64,000 bases of DNA from Ignavibacteriaceae bacterium (GCA_008933765.1 WBUK01000010.1:62001-126000), one strand, 5' to 3'. Positions 36,088 through 45,375 are shown, numbered from the stretch's first letter. Program-made: numbers and translations. Notes: a model not told the origin generated them from the letters alone.

Positions 36088-36464
36088 TTTGCTTTTTAAT
36101 TTCTGTGCCCCCTCGCACAGTGTAAGGTTTCACGCGGTATTATTGTTTATGCACACAACGATTTTTAATTCATGCGCCCACCGATTTTTCTCGCTCTCTT
36201 CGATTCTTTTTCTTATGCACTCTTTGATTATTTTTTATTGCTTTCTTCTATTTTTTGTACTCCTTTTGATTCTTTTTTCCTTTCTTCGATTCGCCCGGAG
36301 GCGCGGTAAACCTTAGGATTGTTGTTTTGGTTAATTTAATAATGCTTCCGATACCCACAGTAAGATGCAGGGATTATTTTCGGATTGAAGAGTAACATGT
36401 TGGTTAATTCCGTTAATACCTTAAATTAGAAAGTTTGAATACGGGAATTTATTACAGAGATTTT
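36088..36464. other. Gene-free pyrimidine-rich gap
   Basis: 377 bases between divergent genes. From about 36130 to 36295 the plus strand is strikingly T/C-rich and built of imprecise copies of TTATGCACTCTTTGATT and CGATTCTTTTT, with no fixed phase. No gene is supported. The promoter of the flavoprotein gene should lie in 36300-36460 but no clear match was found. Confidence 0.6.
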
Positions 36465-37415
36465 ATGAAAACAGCAATTACGGAACTTTTTAACATTAAA
36501 TATCCGATTATATCCGGTGGGATGGTGTGGGTTTCAGGCTGGAAGCTTGCTTCAGCAGTCTCAGAAAATGGCGGGCTTGGCTTAATCGGTGCCGGTTCGA
36601 TGAAGCCCGAGCTGCTTCGGGAGCACATTCAAAAGTGCAGAGCCGCCACTTCCAAACCCTTCGGCGTTAATCTCCCTTTAATGCGGCAGGATGCACCCGA
36701 TCTGATAGATGTGATGATCGAAGAAAATATTGAAATAATTTTCACATCCGCCGGGCACCCCGGTAAATATATCGACCGGCTGAAATCAAAAAATGCTTTG
36801 GTTGCCCATGTTGTTGCAAATGTTAAACAGGGGCTTAAGGTGCAGGAAGTCGGTTGCGACGCAGCCGTCGGCGAAGGCGTTGAAGCAGGCGGACACAACG
36901 GCGCGGATGAAATTACAACTCTTTGCCTGATTCCGCAACTCGCAGACCGCCTGAACATCCCGGTTATTGCGGCCGGTGGTATCGCCGACGGGCGACAAAT
37001 AGCTGCGTGTTTGGCTCTCGGTGCTGAAGGAGTACAAATCGGCACCCGTTTCGCCGCCTCGGAGGAATCTTCTGCAAGCGAACTTTATAAAAATCAGGTT
37101 ATCTCTTCCAGTGATAACGGCACAGTGCTTTGTATGCGTAAAATCGGAAACACTCGAATGATTAAAAACCCTTTCGCCGAAAAAGTGATCGAAAGTGAAG
37201 CTAAATGCGCCTCTAAAGAAGAAATGTTAGAATTGCTCGGCAGAAAAAGAGAAAGGGCCGGCATCTTTGAGGGTAATTTTGAAGAAGGAATGTTGGAAGC
37301 CGGGCAGTCTTCCGGCTTGGTAAACGAAATTTTGCCCGTTAAAACTATTTTTTCAAACCTGCTGAGTGAGTTTGAAAGAGCGGTAACTAAGTTAAACGCA
37401 CTTCAAAAAAGTTGA
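36465..37415 (+). CDS. Nitronate monooxygenase / FabK-like flavin oxidoreductase
   Basis: A 316-residue TIM-barrel FMN protein. It has FNIKYPIISGGMVWVSGWKLA, NGGLGLIGAGSM, FGVNLPL, the family signature GVEAGGHNG, PVIAAGGIADGRQIAACLALGAEGVQIGTRF. The family holds nitronate monooxygenases and the enoyl-ACP reductase FabK. The ATG at 36465 gives the correct family start; an in-frame TTG 30 bases earlier is less likely. Because the fab operon lacks an enoyl reductase, a FabK role is possible. Its stop codon lies inside the first unit of a 32-bp repeat. Confidence 0.85.
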   Translation: MKTAITELFNIKYPIISGGMVWVSGWKLASAVSENGGLGLIGAGSMKPELLREHIQKCRAATSKPFGVNLPLMRQDAPDLIDVMIEENIEIIFTSAGHPGKYIDRLKSKNALVAHVVANVKQGLKVQEVGCDAAVGEGVEAGGHNGADEITTLCLIPQLADRLNIPVIAAGGIADGRQIAACLALGAEGVQIGTRFAASEESSASELYKNQVISSSDNGTVLCMRKIGNTRMIKNPFAEKVIESEAKCASKEEMLELLGRKRERAGIFEGNFEEGMLEAGQSSGLVNEILPVKTIFSNLLSEFERAVTKLNALQKS

Positions 37416-37500
37416 ACTGCACTTTGTTTATTTGCACAATAAGCTGATCTGTACTCTGTTTATTTACACAGAAAGTTGAACTGCACTCTGCACACAACCG
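37410..37500 (+). repeat. 32-bp tandem repeat starting at the stop codon of the flavoprotein gene
   Basis: Units start at 37410, 37442 and 37474. The first two read AGTTGAACTGCACTTTG and AGCTGATCTGTACTCTG followed by a shared TTTATTT-CACA. The TGA stop codon is within unit 1. A weaker match (AAGTTAAACGCACTTC) lies in the last codons of the gene, so the unit may derive from the gene's own 3' end. The remaining gap to 37741 has no gene. Confidence 0.8.
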
Positions 37501-37741
37501 GTTCATGTTGCTATTTGTGTTAAGTTGCAGTCGGTTATTAAACTAAGCTAACAACACTAACCCAACAAAAAGCTTTGAAATAACCACCCGCCTCGGAAAC
37601 TTGACTTAAGTTGCAGTGGGTTTTTAACTTTAAAAAACATGAGCCGGGGATTTATTCCCGGCTCACCAAAAATATCTTTCTACTCCAACCCTGCTCGCCG
37701 AGAACCATTCATCATCATCAACCTCACCAAAAAATATCTTT

Positions 37742-39847
37742 CTATTCCAACCCCCTGTCCCGGAGAAGAGCATCGACTTTCGGTTCTCTTCCGCGGAACA
37801 TTTTATAGTTTTCCATCAGATCAACACTTCCGAGGGGCTCTAAGATATATTTCCTGTAGTCCGAAGCGGTTTTTTTATCAAAAATTCCTCTCTCTTCAAA
37901 GGCTTCAAAAGCATCCGCATCGAGCACAGCCGACCAAAGATAACTGTAATATCCCGCCTCATAACCCCATGTGGCAATGTGCAGAAAATTTGTGCTCATA
38001 TATCTCGGCAAAAACTCAGGAATAATCCCCATGTGCGCCAAAGATTTTGCTTCAAACGAGGGAACATCAGGCTCGGCAGCATCCGTCAGTGTGTGGTAAT
38101 CCAAATCCAAAATTGAAGCGGCAATATATTCACCTGTTTCAAACCCCTGGTTAAATTTACCCGATCTCTCAAGTTTTTCAATCAACGAATCTGGAATCAC
38201 TTCGCCCGTTTCGTAGTGCGTAGCATAAAGTTTCAACACTTCAGGCTGTAAAGCCCATTTTTCCATCATTTGCGAGGGAAATTCAACAAAATCCGCCGGC
38301 ACATTAGAAGAACCCGGATAGGTAACCTTCGGTAAAAGGAAGTGCAGCGCATGACCAAACTCGTGGAAAAGCGTCAGCGTTTCATCCAAACTTATCAACG
38401 AAGGCTTATCTGCCGTTGGTCTCGAAAAGTTGCCGACATTAGCAACCAAAGGGGCTACAAAATTGCCGCCAATATTCGTCTGAAGCCTGAAGTTTTCGCA
38501 CCAGGCGCCGCTGTTTTTGCTGTCTCTCGGGTAATAATCGGTATAAAGCACGCCGACATGTTTACCGTCTGCTTCTCTAACTTCAAACACCCTGACCTCG
38601 GGGTGGTAGGTTTCTATATCGGGTCTGGGCACAAACTGCAACCCAAAAAGTTCGGTTGCCACTCTGAAAACCCCTTTAATTACATTATCCAATTTGAAAT
38701 AAGGGCGCAGCATGTTTTCGTCTAAGTCGTATTTTGCTTTTTTCACTTTTTCGGCATAATACCACCAATCCCACGGTTGCAGTTTGAAGTTTCCCCCTTC
38801 GGCGTCGATAATTGCCTGCATTTCCGCCACTTCCGATTTGGCTTTTTTTATCGTAGGCTTCCAGACATCATAAAGCAATTTATACGCATTTTCGGGTGTT
38901 TTCGCCATTTTTTTCTCAATTACAAAATCCGCATAAGTGTTATACCCCAGCAGTTTTGCTTTTTGCACGCGCAGCGAAACAATCCGTGCCAGTATTTTTT
39001 TGTTGTCAAGCTCATCGTTATTGTTGCCGCGATTCATGTACGCACGGTACATTTTTTCCCGCAGGCTGCGGTTTTTTGCAAACTGCAGAAAAGGCAGAAG
39101 TGTCGGCTTGTCTATAGTGAACAGCCATTTTCCCCTTACGCCGGCTGCTTCAGCTTTTTCAGCGGCTGCGCTCAGCATATCTTCGGAAAGCCCCTCTAAA
39201 TCCGTTCTGTCGTCAACCACTAATCGGAATTTCGAGTTCTCTTTCCGGACATTATCGCCAAACTGCACATTTAATTTAGAAAGTTCTTCGTTTATTCCCC
39301 TAAGTTCTTTCTTTTGGGCTTCGTTTAAGTTGGCACCACCTCTTACGAAGTCTAAATAGTAGTTTTTCAGAAGTGTTTTTTGCTCAGTGTTCAGGTTTTC
39401 AGACGCCTGGTCATCGTAAACAGCTTTAACCTTCCGGAAAAGCCCCTCATTTAAATATATATCATCCTGATGGCGAGCCATCATTAAAGCAACCTTTTCT
39501 GCGATTTCCTGCATTTCGTCGTTCGTAATTGTTGCCACTAAGTTGGTGAAAACACCGTAAACTTTCGCAATTAGTGCACCTGAAACCTCCAAAGCTTCAA
39601 TCGTGTTTTTGAAGTTAGGGGTCTCGCGGTTTGCGACTATTTTATCGATTGCCTGATTCTGCTCCTTTATTCCCTCTTCATAAGCGGGAATGTAGTGCTC
39701 CAATTTAATCTGACTGAACGGCGGTGTGCCGAAAGGGGTTTTCCACTCCTGAAAGAATGGATTTCCCCCGCTGTTTTCCATGTTTTGAGCCGAAAGGGTT
39801 GTAATTGCCACTGTTAATACCAAAATTGTTATTACAAAATTTTTCAT
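37742..39847 (-). CDS. M3 family metallopeptidase (peptidyl-dipeptidase Dcp-like), exported
   Basis: About 701 residues with signal peptide MKNFVITILVLTVAITTLSAQ from the ATG at 39847. The zinc-binding HEFGH lies near residue 494 in LFHEFGHALHFLLPK, with the third ligand in the EFPSQMMEKW block. Length and the PFG-P start (PFFQEWKTPFGTPPF) match Dcp/oligopeptidase A. It trims dipeptides from oligopeptides; the signal peptide places it in the periplasm, as for Dcp relatives in Bacteroidota. A longer frame to 39919 exists but lacks support. Confidence 0.93.
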   Translation of the reverse strand: MKNFVITILVLTVAITTLSAQNMENSGGNPFFQEWKTPFGTPPFSQIKLEHYIPAYEEGIKEQNQAIDKIVANRETPNFKNTIEALEVSGALIAKVYGVFTNLVATITNDEMQEIAEKVALMMARHQDDIYLNEGLFRKVKAVYDDQASENLNTEQKTLLKNYYLDFVRGGANLNEAQKKELRGINEELSKLNVQFGDNVRKENSKFRLVVDDRTDLEGLSEDMLSAAAEKAEAAGVRGKWLFTIDKPTLLPFLQFAKNRSLREKMYRAYMNRGNNNDELDNKKILARIVSLRVQKAKLLGYNTYADFVIEKKMAKTPENAYKLLYDVWKPTIKKAKSEVAEMQAIIDAEGGNFKLQPWDWWYYAEKVKKAKYDLDENMLRPYFKLDNVIKGVFRVATELFGLQFVPRPDIETYHPEVRVFEVREADGKHVGVLYTDYYPRDSKNSGAWCENFRLQTNIGGNFVAPLVANVGNFSRPTADKPSLISLDETLTLFHEFGHALHFLLPKVTYPGSSNVPADFVEFPSQMMEKWALQPEVLKLYATHYETGEVIPDSLIEKLERSGKFNQGFETGEYIAASILDLDYHTLTDAAEPDVPSFEAKSLAHMGIIPEFLPRYMSTNFLHIATWGYEAGYYSYLWSAVLDADAFEAFEERGIFDKKTASDYRKYILEPLGSVDLMENYKMFRGREPKVDALLRDRGLE

Positions 39848-40148
39848 ATCTGTTCTTTTCTTAACAAATTGTTTTACCGGTTGTAAATTTATTAAATTAT
39901 TCCGTCCTGTAAAATTCATACTCTGTTACCATTTGATTCTTCCCGTTACTTTTCAACTTCCTCTGTGTTCGGCGCAACCAATAATTGAAACTACCCGATA
40001 TGGCTAAGGCCTATTGAAATAATCACAAATCTTTTCCGTAATTTTAAAATTACTTTTTAAATTAATTCTGACCCAAGAAGGCGATCTCTCTATAAGAGGA
40101 ATAGCCGAGATAGAGATGGTCTGACATGAGAACTGCTCTTTAGGGCAA
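39848..40148. other. Divergent gap between the M3 peptidase and gcvP
   Basis: About 300 bases without a gene before the 16-bp array begins. The part from 40080 to 40140 has several GAGATAGAG / TCTCT-type short inverted blocks but does not match a glycine riboswitch core. No convincing promoter on either strand. Confidence 0.5.
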
Positions 40149-40339
40149 AAACTTAACAAGGCAATCTCTCATTTAGGCAAACTATCAACACCGGGATTGT
40201 CTAATTCGAGAATTGCTAAATAGACACAAGCTCTACGGGGCATAAACTCAACAAAGTACAAACTTAACATGGCACAAACTCAATAAGATACAAGCTCTAC
40301 GGGGCGTAAACTTAGCAAGGCACAACTTAACAAGGCAAC
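40149..40339 (+). repeat. 16-bp periodic array in the gcvP leader
   Basis: About eleven units, most exactly 16 bases. Clear ones: AAACTTAACAAGGCAA (40149), AAGCTCTACGGGGCAT (40228), AAACTCAACAAAGTAC (40244), AAACTTAACATGGCAC (40260), AAACTCAATAAGATAC (40276), AAGCTCTACGGGGCGT (40292), AAACTTAGCAAGGCAC (40308), AACTTAACAAGGCAAC (40324). The last unit abuts the GGATAAA before the gcvP ATG. Many units contain AAGG, a partial Shine-Dalgarno sequence. Confidence 0.85.
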
Positions 40340-40346
40340 GGATAAA

Positions 40347-43232
40347 ATGAAAACTTTCGAAATTTTTGATAAATATGAAAAAAGGCACTTAGGCGCAAAC
40401 GAGCAGGATATAAAAACCATGCTCGATGCCGTTGGTGTTAATTCTATCGATCAACTGATCGATGAAACTGTTCCGCAACACATCAGACTGAAAGAACCAC
40501 TCCCTCACTTCGATGCTTTCTCTGAAAACGGTTTCGTGGAGTATCTCCGCAGAACCGGAAAACGGAATGTGATTGCCAAATCTTACATCGGAATGGGATA
40601 TTACCCAACGGTAACCCCCGCTGTGATTCTGCGAAATATCCTCGAAAACCCCGGGTGGTACACACAATATACCCCATATCAGGCGGAAATTTCGCAGGGC
40701 AGGCTCGAGGCGCTGATGAACTTCCAGACTATGGTTTCCGACTTCACCGGGCTGCCGATCGCTAATGCTTCCCTGCTCGATGAGGGAACCGCCGCCGCAG
40801 AGGCAATGCTGATGCTTTTTGCGAATAAAGCAAATAAAAACGCCGCTAAGTTCTTCGTTGACGAAGATATTTTCCCCCAAACTCTCGAAGTGGTGCGCAC
40901 CCGTGCTGTCCCAAAAAACATTGAATTGGTTACCGGTAATTTTGAAACCATTGAATTGGATGACTCATTCTTCGGCGCACTTCTGCAATACCCCTCGGGT
41001 AAAGGAGAAATTAAAGACTACAGTTCATTCACCGAAACTGCAAAAAGCAAAAATATACCCACCGTTGTTGCAACCGATCTGATGGCGCTGGCGCTTCTTA
41101 CCCCTCCGGGTGAGTTTGGCGCTGAAATCGCTGTTGGTTCCACACAACGCTTCGGCGTGCCGATGGGTTTCGGGGGCCCCCACGCTGCTTTTTTTGCCTG
41201 CTCAGACAGATTCAAAAGAGTAATTCCCGGAAGAATTATCGGTGCTTCAACCGACGCCGCAGGAGACCTCGCTTACAGAATGGCTCTCCAGACACGCGAG
41301 CAACACATCCGCCGGGAAAAAGCCACAAGCAACATCTGCACGGCGCAGGTGCTGTTGGCGATTACCTCCGCCATGTACGCTGTTTACCACGGGCCCGAAG
41401 GAATCAGACAAATTGCCGCAAGAATTCACAGTTTCACTTCGCTGCTCGACCTTGCACTGAAAGACCTCGGCATTAAACAGACAAACAAGCTTTATTTCGA
41501 TACACTTCACATCGATCTGACACCGGAACAGGCAGCAGCTCTCAGAAAAGAAGCTGAGGCGTTGGATATTAACTTCAGATATTTCGAAAACGGAAATGTC
41601 GGTATCTCACTCCACCAAACCTCCAAATTAATAAGCTTGGTTGAGATTATCTCGGTTTTCACGCTTGCTTTCAAACTTGATGATTTCAGGGTAAACCTTT
41701 CGGAACTTAAAGATAGTGTAGCCGATGCCTACCCCGAACCGTTTGAAAGAACATCAAAATATCTGCAGCACCCGAACTTCAACAGATACCATTCTGAAAC
41801 CGATTTTGTGCGCTACCTTAAAAAACTTGAGAATAAAGACCTTTCGTTGGTGCACTCGATGATTCCGCTCGGCTCCTGCACAATGAAGCTGAACCCAACC
41901 TCGGGCATGCTCGGTATCACCATGCCTGAATACGCAAATATTCATCCTTTTGCGCCAAGCCACCAGGTGCAAGGCTCGCTCCAAATCATTCAGGACCTTT
42001 CCGACTACCTTGCGGATATTACCGGCTTGCCCGGTGTTTCGCTGCAGCCTAACTCAGGCGCACAGGGTGAGTATGCAGGGCTTATGCTGATCAGAAAATA
42101 CCACGAAACTCACGGAAACCCTCAAAGAAATGTGGTGTTGATTCCTTCGTCGGCGCACGGTACTAACCCCGCAAGTGCCGTTATGGCGGGTATGTCTGTC
42201 GTGGTGGTCAACTGCGACGAAAACGGCAACATCGATGTTGCAGACCTTAAACTTAAAGCTGAAAACAACAAAGAAAACTTAGCCGCCTTGATGGTTACTT
42301 ACCCTTCAACTCACGGCGTTTTTGAAGAATCTATCGTTGAAATTTGCAGCATTATACACGAAAACGGTGGGCAGGTCTATATGGATGGCGCAAATATGAA
42401 TGCACAGGTAGGGCTAACTTCACCCGCAACTGTTGGGGCTGATGTTTGCCACCTCAATCTGCACAAAACTTTCGCTATTCCTCACGGCGGCGGCGGTCCC
42501 GGTGTGGGTCCCATCTGCTGTGCCGAGCACCTCAAACCCTATTTGCCCTCACACTCCGTGGTTTACACCGGCGGTGTTAACGGCGTTACTGCTGTTTCAT
42601 CCGCTCCTTTCGGCAGCGCTTTAGTGTTGGTAATTTCACTCGGTTACATCAAAATGCTCGGCTCTGCCGGGCTGTTAAAAGCTACTGAATTGGCAATTTT
42701 GAACGCCAACTACTTAAAAGCTAAATTAGACCCACACTTCAACACGCTTTATACCGGTAAAAATGGGCGTGTGGCGCACGAAATGATAATCGACATGCGT
42801 GAGTTCAAAACTTCAGCACAAATTGAAGTGGAAGATATTGCCAAAAGGCTGATGGATTATGGCTTCCACGCTCCCACGGTTTCGTTCCCCGTCGCAGGAA
42901 CACTGATGGTTGAACCGACTGAATCTGAATCTCTTGAAGAACTCGACAGGTTCGTGAACGCTATGATTGCAATCAGAGAAGAAATCGCGCAAATTGAAAA
43001 GGGTGAAGCCGACACAAAAGATAATGTGCTGAAAAATGCCCCTCACACGATGAAAATGCTGGTTGCCGACGATTGGAACCACGCTTACTCCCGTGAGAAA
43101 GCCGCATACCCTATACCTGCGTTGAAAGAAAATAAGTTCTGGCCTACTGTAACAAGAATAAATTCCGCACTTGGCGACAGGAATTTGGTCTGCTCATGCA
43201 ATGCAATTGAAGATTACATTCAGCAGCAGTAA
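40347..43232 (+). CDS. gcvP: Glycine dehydrogenase (decarboxylating), P-protein
   Basis: A 961-residue full-length (fused alpha-beta) P-protein of the glycine cleavage system. It decarboxylates glycine and passes aminomethyl to lipoyl-GcvH. The N-terminus has FEIFDKYEKRHLG and SYIGMGYYPT; the PLP lysine is near residue 706 in HLNLHKTFAIPHGGGGPG; GSCTMKLNP and SSAHGTNPASA are present. GcvT, GcvH and Lpd are not in the window. It stands alone between a repeat-filled leader and a hairpin. Confidence 0.97.
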   Translation: MKTFEIFDKYEKRHLGANEQDIKTMLDAVGVNSIDQLIDETVPQHIRLKEPLPHFDAFSENGFVEYLRRTGKRNVIAKSYIGMGYYPTVTPAVILRNILENPGWYTQYTPYQAEISQGRLEALMNFQTMVSDFTGLPIANASLLDEGTAAAEAMLMLFANKANKNAAKFFVDEDIFPQTLEVVRTRAVPKNIELVTGNFETIELDDSFFGALLQYPSGKGEIKDYSSFTETAKSKNIPTVVATDLMALALLTPPGEFGAEIAVGSTQRFGVPMGFGGPHAAFFACSDRFKRVIPGRIIGASTDAAGDLAYRMALQTREQHIRREKATSNICTAQVLLAITSAMYAVYHGPEGIRQIAARIHSFTSLLDLALKDLGIKQTNKLYFDTLHIDLTPEQAAALRKEAEALDINFRYFENGNVGISLHQTSKLISLVEIISVFTLAFKLDDFRVNLSELKDSVADAYPEPFERTSKYLQHPNFNRYHSETDFVRYLKKLENKDLSLVHSMIPLGSCTMKLNPTSGMLGITMPEYANIHPFAPSHQVQGSLQIIQDLSDYLADITGLPGVSLQPNSGAQGEYAGLMLIRKYHETHGNPQRNVVLIPSSAHGTNPASAVMAGMSVVVVNCDENGNIDVADLKLKAENNKENLAALMVTYPSTHGVFEESIVEICSIIHENGGQVYMDGANMNAQVGLTSPATVGADVCHLNLHKTFAIPHGGGGPGVGPICCAEHLKPYLPSHSVVYTGGVNGVTAVSSAPFGSALVLVISLGYIKMLGSAGLLKATELAILNANYLKAKLDPHFNTLYTGKNGRVAHEMIIDMREFKTSAQIEVEDIAKRLMDYGFHAPTVSFPVAGTLMVEPTESESLEELDRFVNAMIAIREEIAQIEKGEADTKDNVLKNAPHTMKMLVADDWNHAYSREKAAYPIPALKENKFWPTVTRINSALGDRNLVCSCNAIEDYIQQQ

Positions 43233-43281
43233 TACTGTAATAACAGGCGATGTTTGTGAACTTAAGTTAACCCCGGTGGGT

Positions 43282-43321
43282 TATATTTATTCCAAAACAA
43301 CTATATTTATTCCGCAGTAAC
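43282..43321 (+). repeat. 20-bp tandem repeat downstream of gcvP
   Basis: Two copies, TATATTTATTCCAAAACAAC (43282-43301) and TATATTTATTCCGCAGTAAC (43302-43321), followed by a remnant TATGCCTTA. Near the next gene, GTAAACACAACAATG and GTGAAACAATG form a second partial duplication that includes its start codon at 43437. Confidence 0.8.
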
Positions 43322-43353
43322 TATGCCTTATCGGCAAGTGTAGTTTTTACCGG

Positions 43354-43381
43354 CGGTGCCCTCTCGAAAGGTGGGGCACCG
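43354..43381 (+). terminator. Hairpin after gcvP
   Basis: A perfect 8-bp GC-rich stem (CGGTGCCC at 43354-43361, GGGCACCG at 43374-43381) with a 12-base loop, about 120 bases after the gcvP stop. It lacks a T tract, so it may stabilise the mRNA end or work with Rho. Confidence 0.55.
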
Positions 43382-43436
43382 TCTGTACTTAATTAAAATC
43401 ATTGAGTAAACACAACAATGACTATCGAGTGAAACA

Positions 43437-43856
43437 ATGGAAATTTGTGAACTGCTAAAAAAATCGAAACACATCTGCGTTGTTGGTATTTCCGATAAAC
43501 CTGAACGGGAAAGTGGCGTTATTGCTCTTCTTTTGAAGGAAGAGGGCTATCTTGTAACGGGTGTTCACCCGACACTTCGGGAGCTGAAAGGGATAAAAGT
43601 TTACCCATCACTTACCGATGTGCCGGGCAAAATTGATATCGTTGATGTGTTTATGAACGCAAAAAGAGTTCCAGATATAATCGATGATGTGTTGCAGGTT
43701 AAACCTGATTGCTTTTGGCTGCAACTTGGTATTAGAAACGATGAAGCCGTGAAACCCATTGCCAAAGCCGGAATTCAGGTTATTCAGGATCATTGTATCG
43801 CCGTCGAACACAGGCTTTGTAGTGGTCCCAAAAAACCGGAAGCCTCGCTTGAATAA
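43437..43856 (+). CDS. CoA-binding domain protein (YccU-like)
   Basis: A 139-residue Rossmann CoA-binding protein: HICVVGISDKPERESGVIA, GYLVTGVHPT, IDIVDVFMNAKRVPDII, CFWLQLGIRNDEA and the terminal IQDHCIAVEH. This is the stand-alone CoA-binding family related to the N-terminus of succinyl-CoA synthetase. Exact role unknown. The BamA-like gene downstream overlaps its end by eight bases, suggesting coupling. Confidence 0.88.
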   Translation: MEICELLKKSKHICVVGISDKPERESGVIALLLKEEGYLVTGVHPTLRELKGIKVYPSLTDVPGKIDIVDVFMNAKRVPDIIDDVLQVKPDCFWLQLGIRNDEAVKPIAKAGIQVIQDHCIAVEHRLCSGPKKPEASLE

Positions 43857-45375
43857 TAAATTTATAAGTCTGACTAATTTGATCAAAGCTAACTGCTTTT
43901 TTATTTTTAATTTCTTTCTTTTCTTTCCGGTTCTCTCCTCAGGTGCATTGGGCAATAGCTCAACGGTGGAAGTTCGAACGGTTGCAGAAAAATCAATTTT
44001 TACTGAACATCCAATCACCGGCAATGGCTCAATGCTGGAAGTTCGAACGGTTGCAGGAAAATCAATTTGTTTTGATTCCCTTAATATTGAAGTTCACAAA
44101 ACTCCTGCTGAAACCTCTCCCGCTGACTCTTTGTTGCCTTTTATGGTAAAAATTGACTCAATCAGAATTACGGGCAACGACATCACTGATGATGATATCA
44201 TACTTGGCGAACTTGGTTTCTCCGAGGGGCAAACTGTCGATTCACTTATTTTGGAATACAACCGTAAAAGGGTGTACAGCCTGCAACTCTTCACCTCTGT
44301 TGATTTTATCCTTTCAAAAGTCGATTCACTAAACTTCCTGACTATCGCTGTGAAAGAAAGCTGGTATATCTACCCAATTCCATACATCGACAGAAACGAC
44401 AGCGACTGGGAAAAACTTTCTTACGGCTTGAACCTGACTATTCAAAACTTCCGCGGCAGAAATGAACTGCTTGCCGGTGGTTTCAAGGTGGGTTACGATC
44501 CCGGGTATTCACTCTTATACAACATCCCGTATCTTTTCCGGAAAGAGGAAATTTCGTTTCAAACAAACATTACCTACACTTCACGGAAAAATAAAAGCTT
44601 AACAGCTGAAAAACTTCACGGTGAAGCCTTCAAACAGCAGGTGCTCAATGCCTCTTTTTCCGTTGGCAAAAGATTTTCGCTTTTCCACAGGCTCTTTTTA
44701 ACCGGTGGGTTTCTTTACATCGAAACACCTTTCTATCTGCCCGGTGTTAACGCCTCTTCAGACAGAATTGACAGATATGGCTATGCTACGCTCAGCTATA
44801 ACATGGATACCCGTAACCTGAACTTAGCCCCCACTTCCGGTATCTTTTTAAACGCCGACTTCACCTACAAAGGGATAGGGACAAGCGATATCAGCTACGC
44901 CACTGCAAATTTTGATTTTAGAAACTATTTCCGCCTTATGGGTCCGTTACACCTGAAGTGGCGCACTGCGTTCAGGGAAACCATCGGAAACTCTATTCCC
45001 TATTATGACATTTCAATCCTTGGGATAAACAACCGCGTGCGGGGGCATTTCACAGATTATGTCGAGGGGCGTGGGGCAATGGTTGCACAGGTTGAATCGT
45101 ACCTGAACCTGATTGAAGACTGGGCGGTTGAGTTCAACCTACCGCCACTTCCAAAAAAACTTACCAGATACAGGGTTAGCATCGGGCTACAGGCTTTTAT
45201 TGATATGGGCACCACCCGTCAGTCAGGCGGCGGATACGATCTTAAAAAAATTCAACGAGGCTACGGGTTTGGTATTACGGTGGCAGTTTTACCGTATAAT
45301 GTTGCCCGCGCCGAAATTGCTTTTGACGAAACAGGTAAATCTCAGATTATTCTCGATGTCGGACTCTCTTTTTAA
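43849..45375 (+). CDS. BamA/TamA-like outer membrane protein (one POTRA plus Omp85 barrel)
   Basis: About 508 residues from a TTG at 43849, which gives a signal-like hydrophobic stretch (CFFIFNFFLFFPVLSSG). One POTRA-like domain follows (IDSIRITGNDITDDDIIL ... YNRKRVYSLQLFTSVDF). The rest is a beta-barrel with RDGYAT-like strands, GINNRVRGHF (the conserved RGF/RGH loop of Omp85) and a terminal Phe (ILDVGLSF). The family inserts or exports outer membrane proteins. Having one POTRA and being short, it is not the main BamA. A 69-bp tandem duplication lies in the linker before the POTRA domain. Confidence 0.82.
   Translation: MNNKFISLTNLIKANCFFIFNFFLFFPVLSSGALGNSSTVEVRTVAEKSIFTEHPITGNGSMLEVRTVAGKSICFDSLNIEVHKTPAETSPADSLLPFMVKIDSIRITGNDITDDDIILGELGFSEGQTVDSLILEYNRKRVYSLQLFTSVDFILSKVDSLNFLTIAVKESWYIYPIPYIDRNDSDWEKLSYGLNLTIQNFRGRNELLAGGFKVGYDPGYSLLYNIPYLFRKEEISFQTNITYTSRKNKSLTAEKLHGEAFKQQVLNASFSVGKRFSLFHRLFLTGGFLYIETPFYLPGVNASSDRIDRYGYATLSYNMDTRNLNLAPTSGIFLNADFTYKGIGTSDISYATANFDFRNYFRLMGPLHLKWRTAFRETIGNSIPYYDISILGINNRVRGHFTDYVEGRGAMVAQVESYLNLIEDWAVEFNLPPLPKKLTRYRVSIGLQAFIDMGTTRQSGGGYDLKKIQRGYGFGITVAVLPYNVARAEIAFDETGKSQIILDVGLSF
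43951..44068 (+). repeat. 69-bp in-frame duplication in the BamA-like gene
   Basis: Copies start at 43951 and 44020. Each encodes GN(S/G)S-EVRTVA(E/G)KSI. The period of 69 bases keeps the frame (23 residues). Only a few bases differ over the 49 compared, so the event looks recent. It lengthens the segment between signal peptide and POTRA domain. Confidence 0.85.

Noticed and set aside
33728-36088. SAM or SAH riboswitch for metK or ahcY
   Set aside because: The gaps before metK and ahcY are short or hold only simple repeats, with no recognisable aptamer core.
36089-36316. A 75-codon hydrophobic frame in the pyrimidine-rich gap
   Set aside because: Its Phe/Leu/Ser richness follows from the T/C-rich repeats; no ribosome site and no family similarity.
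39848-40346. Glycine riboswitch before gcvP
   Set aside because: The conserved glycine aptamer cores are not seen; the leader is taken up by the 16-base array.
40389-40880. A 163-codon minus-strand frame opposite gcvP
   Set aside because: Antisense shadow of gcvP without promoter, ribosome site or motif.
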